In this document: positions 59,650-64,000 of the stretch, piece by piece
Layout: every line of letters begins with the position of its first letter
Numbering within the stretch: position 1 is the first letter of the stretch
NCBI GenBank assembly: GCA_025200525.1
Contig: CM045767.1
Span: 11,639,273-11,703,272, forward strand
From: Camellia lanceoleosa
Lineage: Eukaryota > Streptophyta > Magnoliopsida > Ericales > Theaceae
Direction of reading: 5' to 3'
Length of the DNA: 64,000 nucleotides
Program-made: the position numbers and the translations under genes
The notes under the pieces: generated by a model
The model's database searches: none
The model's input: only the letters and a program-made list of their open reading frames with translations
Told to the model about the DNA's origin: nothing

Positions 59650-60658
59650 TAAGATTAGTATATATATATATAGTATATATTTTTTGGATTAATCTAAAAT
59701 AACAACAACAGAGTATAAGAGGGCAATGAGTAATTATTCAGTAATTTTGAAATATGGATATGTTTTATTTCATGACATTATAATTGGTAAAAAAGTTTGG
59801 TAAATGATATATTATGTTAGATTATTAAAGAATATGAGAAGACATTAAGGGTTGTTTTGGGAAGTTGATAAAAAGTTGACTTTTAATTTTTTACGAAATT
59901 TTTTGATTTTTTTGGAAGTGATTTGGGAAGTTGATAAAAAATTGACTTTTTACTTTTTACTTTAATATTTATTTATAGTATCAAATCAAATTAAAATGAC
60001 CAAAATAACTTTACCCAACATAAGAGATTTTTTTTTTTAAATTTTTTTTATAGGTTCTAATTTGTAATTTTAAGACTGTATTTTTGACACTTCCCAAAGA
60101 AATTTTGTTACGTTTTTGACAATCACGTTTTTGAATATTTTATCCAAAAATTATGACTTTTTACTATATTTTCAAAATGACACTAAATAATTATTAACTA
60201 GATAATACAAAACACTCCGAAAATATGAAATAATTTCCACAGTTAATGCTTCTCACAGAAGAGGTTGACAATATCTGCAACAACTTACAAGTTGCCAGGG
60301 AGGACTTACAAGCAGACTTAAAGGGAAGGTTAATCATTAGCTTTTATTTAATGAATTTTATAAAATAAACAGTTCACATGATAGACCAGATCTAACAAGA
60401 GATCATGTGCCAGTGAATAGACCAAAATACCCTTGTAAATCTTCCACAAAACCATTATGCTAAAAAAAAACCATGCAAAATTTCTTTCATGGCCAGGGTA
60501 TTTTGGTACTTCTCTCATGCTTAAAGCAAACAAACAATAATACAATATCATCAACAGTCTTGTTTGTGACTGATTGTCCTCACTCATTACCTCTTACTAT
60601 ACTATCTATCTTCTCTTCCTTTGAGATTTCAATCTCTTTCAAATTCAAGAGCTCTCTC
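59650..60658. other. Upstream region of the GDSL gene
   Basis: AT-rich spacer with a direct repeat of TTTGGGAAGTTGATAAAAA (59867 and 59924) and CACTTCCC near 60090, perhaps an old MITE. The last 150 bp before the ATG are pyrimidine-rich, like a 5' leader. A long ORF entering from 60473 has no protein-like character before the GDSL start. Confidence 0.5.
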
Positions 60659-63600
60659 ATGGAGTCTAATTGCCCGAGTCTTCTCATACTCACTGTAGTT
60701 GTCTTGTTTTCATCAATTTTAGTCTCCAATTCAGTGTTTGGCAAAACTACCACCACCCATTGTGAGTTTCCGGCAGTATTCAACTTTGGCGACTCGAATT
60801 CCGACACGGGCGGTTTGTCGGCGGCATTCGGACAAGCCCCTCCGCCGCACGGAGAGACATATTTCCATGCGCCCGCCGGACGGTACTGCGATGGCCGTCT
60901 TGTAATTGATTTTATAGGTATGTTTGTGCCATTCTTAACAGTTTTGCCTCGCACCCTGCCTGAAAATTATTTACTTAACACGTAAAAAATTGGGTAAATT
61001 AGACTAATCCTATAATTTTAACATAATTATACTAAGTAATTTTTAATAAAGTTAAAAAGGATTTGAACTATGTAGATGGTGCAAAGTTTTAAGGATAAAT
61101 AAAACAATGATAACATAATTTTTTAATTTATTTGATTGACGAATTATTGACAAAAATGAATTTGAATGCTATATAACTTAAAACATTAAAGTGTTTTTTT
61201 CTTTTAAAAATTAATTCACAAAAATAAATATTAAAAATTTACTTTTAACCAAGTCTTCGGTCTTTTGTGGTTAGCGTACTTTTAGTTACACAATGACCTT
61301 TCAATTATATAATTAAAAATGACCTTTGATGGTCCATTCGTGATGGCTCTAGGTAGTGTTTGGAATGACCCCATTCGCAGTCAAGAATTTGTTCCTTTTT
61401 AACTTTTCAATTCTCTTTGATAGTGATAAGATATTAACATTTTTTTATGCATTATTGAAATGTTTTTGGACTGATTTTTTTATTTTATTTATTATTATAA
61501 AATAGAAGCCACCTTAAAAATTGTAAGTTTAAAAAAGAAATGGTCTTTGTTTAAAGGATCATGTGAACCCATCCATGACATGTGACTAAGCAATGTTGTT
61601 TTTTTGTGGGATGTTTAGATTCCAATCTCTGAACAAAATCCACCGACGGCTCACAGAATCACGTTTGTTTCTGAGGGAGGAAGTCTATCCACGTATCTTC
61701 TTTATTCACCAATAGGGGTTGGTTCAGTGGATAAGACTTTCGAATTCCTCGCTCAAGGCTTGTGTTCGAGTCTCCATAGTCTCTTGTTGGGGTTAAACAT
61801 ACTCCTTAACGCCTGGAGCACGCGGGGAGCCTAAGCTTCGGCCCCGACATAGGTGCGGTGGGGTTCCCTACAGATATGCTGTAGGTGCTAAGGGGCAATA
61901 TTCCCTGACGCATATGTTGGAGTAGCCTATCTGCATATCTATTTCTATGAATCAAAAAAAAAAAAAATATCTTCTTTATTCACCAAAATATTGGTCCCAC
62001 CCCATGTATTGATAAACTTGATTCAATATAATTCTGTTATAAAAGTTTTTTTATATTTTTTATGGGAATTCTATCATAAAAGTTATGGACAAAAAAAACT
62101 CCAAAAATGTATCAATGTTGTTGGATAGTCTAGATTTAATTTTGTATAGTGAGACTCATTCTTATTCTAAATTTCTGAAGCCTAGGCCTTACACAAACTT
62201 TAAAATATGAAATGAACTAATTTGGCTCTAATTCGGAGCTCAAATAGGGCTTTTTTAACGTTGTGTTTGGTTGGAAGATTTAAGGAAGGATTTAGAAAAT
62301 GAAAGGAAAAATGTATGTGAAACTAGGTAAAATATAAATATATTTTATTTACATTTCACCAACATTTTTTCTTTCTCTTTCTAAATTTTCTAACCAAACA
62401 CAGCATTAAAGCCGACCCATCATGGGGTTGGGATGGAATGAAAGCCCGATGGGCTGAGTATTGACCAATTCATATAATTTGGGCTTTGCCGGGTATGGGT
62501 CGAATCATGGGCTTTTGGCTTTTTGACAGCCTCAACTATCAATAGAAATAAATCAACAATACATACATACACATGGTGAGATTTATCACATATATTTTAT
62601 ATAATTGGTTTTGAATTCACAAACTTATTATTAAAAAGAAAATATCCTAACCTGTTTTGATTTGAGGGGGTTTCAGCTGGAAGCTTGGGACTGCCATATT
62701 TGAGTGCATACCTAGATTCAGTGGGGTCTAACTTCACACATGGAGCCAATTTTGCAACAGCAGGGTCCACAATTAGACCTCAGAATACAACTCTTCATCA
62801 AAGTGGGTTTAGTCCCATCTCTTTGAACGTTCAGTGGTATGAATTCAATGATTTCCATCGTCGCTCCCAAATTTTCCGTAACCAAGGTACTTCTCAACAT
62901 GCAAACTTTATTTAAATCACAAATTAAATACGCAGTCTCTGTAATTTATTTATTGTGTTAGTTTGATTTTTATACTTTCTGTTCAATTAAAAATATTAGT
63001 TTTGAAATTTGACTGTCAAATTGATTGAAAGGTTGATGTACAATTTAAAATAATTCATTTCTTTTTAAATAAATTAATTATTTTGCTTTTCATTTCTGTT
63101 CAATTTCATAACAATGTTATCAATTGTTAATTGACACAATATGAAATTTTAAGGTTGTGGTTGAATTAGAGACGCTCTTCCTTTGAATTGGGTGGCTGTG
63201 GCTAGTAGTGTTTCTGTGTAACTGATTTCGGATGTAAAAAAAAAAAAAAAAAAAAAGATTTGGAAAGAGAAAGACAAAATATATGTGAAATGTAATTATA
63301 TTTAATTTATATTTCACCTACCTATGTCTTTTTTTCTCTCTAAATTTCTATCCAAATTCATGTTCCAACACAACCTAAGCGCAAAATTGATATAGTTAGA
63401 ACTTTTAGATTGTGTTTGGATCATAGATTTGGGTAAGACATTGGAATGGAAAAAAGAAAATGTGAATGAAATATAAATTAAATATAATTACATTTCACTG
63501 ACTTTTTTCTTTTTCCTTCCAAATCTCTAAGAAAATCCATGAACCAAATGTAAGTTAAGGTTGTATTTGGATTATGGATTTATATTCTATTCACATTTGA

Positions 63601-64000
63601 TTTACATTTTTTCTTTTTATTTCTAAATTCATGATCCAAAAAAGAGACATTAACACGAGATAAATTACACGATCACATTATAATTTATTCTCATTTAAAA
63701 GAGAAATGATATTTTTTACTAAATTTTATTATAAACTCAAAATAGTGGGACTCACATTACTTCAAGTATAGTAATAAAAGCATTGGATGAAATGATTCAT
63801 TTATAAATAATGTTTTTTTTTTTTTTAATATTTAAAATGATTGCAAAGGTCTAAAAATAAAGCAATTGGTATATGTAGGAGGAGTATTCATGAAACTATT
63901 ACCCAAGGCAGAGGACTTTTCCAGAGCATTGTACACATTTGATATTGGCCAAAATGATCTCACAGCTGGTTACTTTCTCAACATGTCCACTGATCAAGTT
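60659..64000 (+). CDS. GDSL esterase/lipase, exons 1-3, cut by window end
   Basis: Exon 1 is 60659-60917, exon 2 is 62677-62886 and exon 3 starts at 63879 and runs off the window. All junctions are GT/AG and in phase (each split after the first base of a codon). MESNCPSLLILTVVVLFSSI is a signal peptide ending near SVFG. FNFGDSNSDTGG is block I with the catalytic Ser. The chain continues GRYCDGRLVIDFI, LPYLSAYLDSVGSNFTHGAN, FATAGSTIRP (block II region) and FDIGQNDLTAG (block III, with the conserved Asn). It resembles the ENOD8/At3g26430/At5g14450 type of secreted GDSL esterase. About half of the usual 370-390 residues are present; the C-terminal catalytic Asp-His block is beyond the edge. Introns of 1759 and 992 bp hold a SINE and MITEs. 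Substrate cannot be told. It looks intact so far. Confidence 0.95.
61713..61967 (+). mobile_element. tRNA-derived SINE in GDSL intron 1
   Basis: Begins TAGGGGTTGGTTCAGTGGAT (A-box-like) with GTGTTCGAGTCTCC (B box) about 40 bp on, and ends in a run of 14 A. An exact 19-bp duplication TATCTTCTTTATTCACCAA lies at 61694-61712 and 61968-61986. A 255-bp body, A tail and long TSD define a SINE moved by LINE machinery. Confidence 0.95.
62262..62402. mobile_element. Foldback MITE in GDSL intron 1
   Basis: TGTGTTTGGTTGGAAGATTT at the left and TCTAACCAAACACA at the right, with arms continuing inward (GGATTTAGAAAATGAAAGG against CTTTCTAAATTTTC). 141 bp; TSD not clear. Confidence 0.75.
63258..63378. mobile_element. 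Partial copy of the same MITE family in intron 2
   Basis: GATTTGGAAAGAGAAAGACA...CTCTCTAAATTTCTATCC, ending near CCAACACAACC. The left terminus is lost next to an A run at 63237-63256. Confidence 0.5.
63409..63552. mobile_element. Foldback MITE in GDSL intron 2
   Basis: ATTGTGTTTGGATCATAGATTT at the left is mirrored by AAATCCATGAACCAAATGTAA. About 144 bp, the same family as 62262-62402. Further related words (GTATTTGGATTATGGATTT) follow at about 63565. Confidence 0.65.

Noticed and set aside
59830..60190. Possible foldback with GGGAAGTTGATAAAAA ends
   Set aside because: Only a direct repeat and a weak CTTCCC counterpart; ends and TSD could not be set.
60473..60658. Upstream in-frame start for the GDSL protein
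   Set aside because: Residues before MESNC look untranslated, while MESNC begins a normal signal peptide.

Overview
This is a window of plant nuclear DNA, most likely from a eudicot and possibly a woody one. The evidence is AT-rich intergenic DNA, plant Ty1/copia and Ty3/gypsy elements, plant-type MITEs and a SINE, a nuclear tRNA-Arg, and an intron-containing GDSL esterase gene. The species cannot be named from the sequence alone. About three quarters of the window is transposable element. The only conventional host genes I can support are tRNA-Arg(ACG) at 40399-40471 (minus) and the first three exons of a GDSL esterase/lipase at 60659-64000 (plus, cut by the window edge). A third, small gene at 30011-30707 is split by a MITE.

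Layout. (1) 1-28558 is one forward Ty1/copia element that has been repeatedly invaded. Its 5' LTR is almost entirely off the left edge. A minus-sense solo LTR (930-3278) sits in the protease, and a 5.6-kb non-autonomous gypsy element (4555-10164, minus, 5-bp TSD) sits between integrase and reverse transcriptase. Its 3' LTR is cut into three pieces: 12440-12837, 18849-19133 and 28105-28558. The cuts are a gypsy solo LTR (12838-18848, itself holding another solo LTR at 13955-16333) and an Ogre/Tat-like LTR insertion (19134-28099, TSD GTAGT). That last insertion holds a further 5.7-kb unit carrying a fragment of a cellular gene. (2) 28559-32414 holds the small MITE-split gene and low-complexity DNA. 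(3) 32415-39344 is a second copy of the same copia family, on the minus strand. It has a perfect 5-bp TSD and an open RT-RNase H frame, but gag, protease and the integrase core are deleted. (4) 39345-44087 holds foldback MITEs, the tRNA gene, a Mutator-type MITE and a decayed hAT element. (5) 44088-59517 is a complete 15.4-kb Ty3/gypsy element of the Tat lineage (gag, PR, RT, RNase H, second RNase H, INT) with perfect TSD GGTAC, inserted in a Tourist-like MITE. Its long 3' region carries an antisense, apparently spliced, plant-mobile-domain (PMD) gene. (6) 59650-64000 is the GDSL gene, with a SINE and MITEs in its introns.

Most interesting points: both copia copies lack the usual initiator-Met primer-binding site. 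Instead, the bases right after the 5' LTR are complementary over 14-15 nt to a conserved segment inside the LTR, which suggests self-priming. The leader of the minus copy has a series of hairpins sharing one loop motif. The Tat element carries the antisense PMD gene with recognisable splice sites. The non-autonomous gypsy has a 70-bp minisatellite where pol should be.
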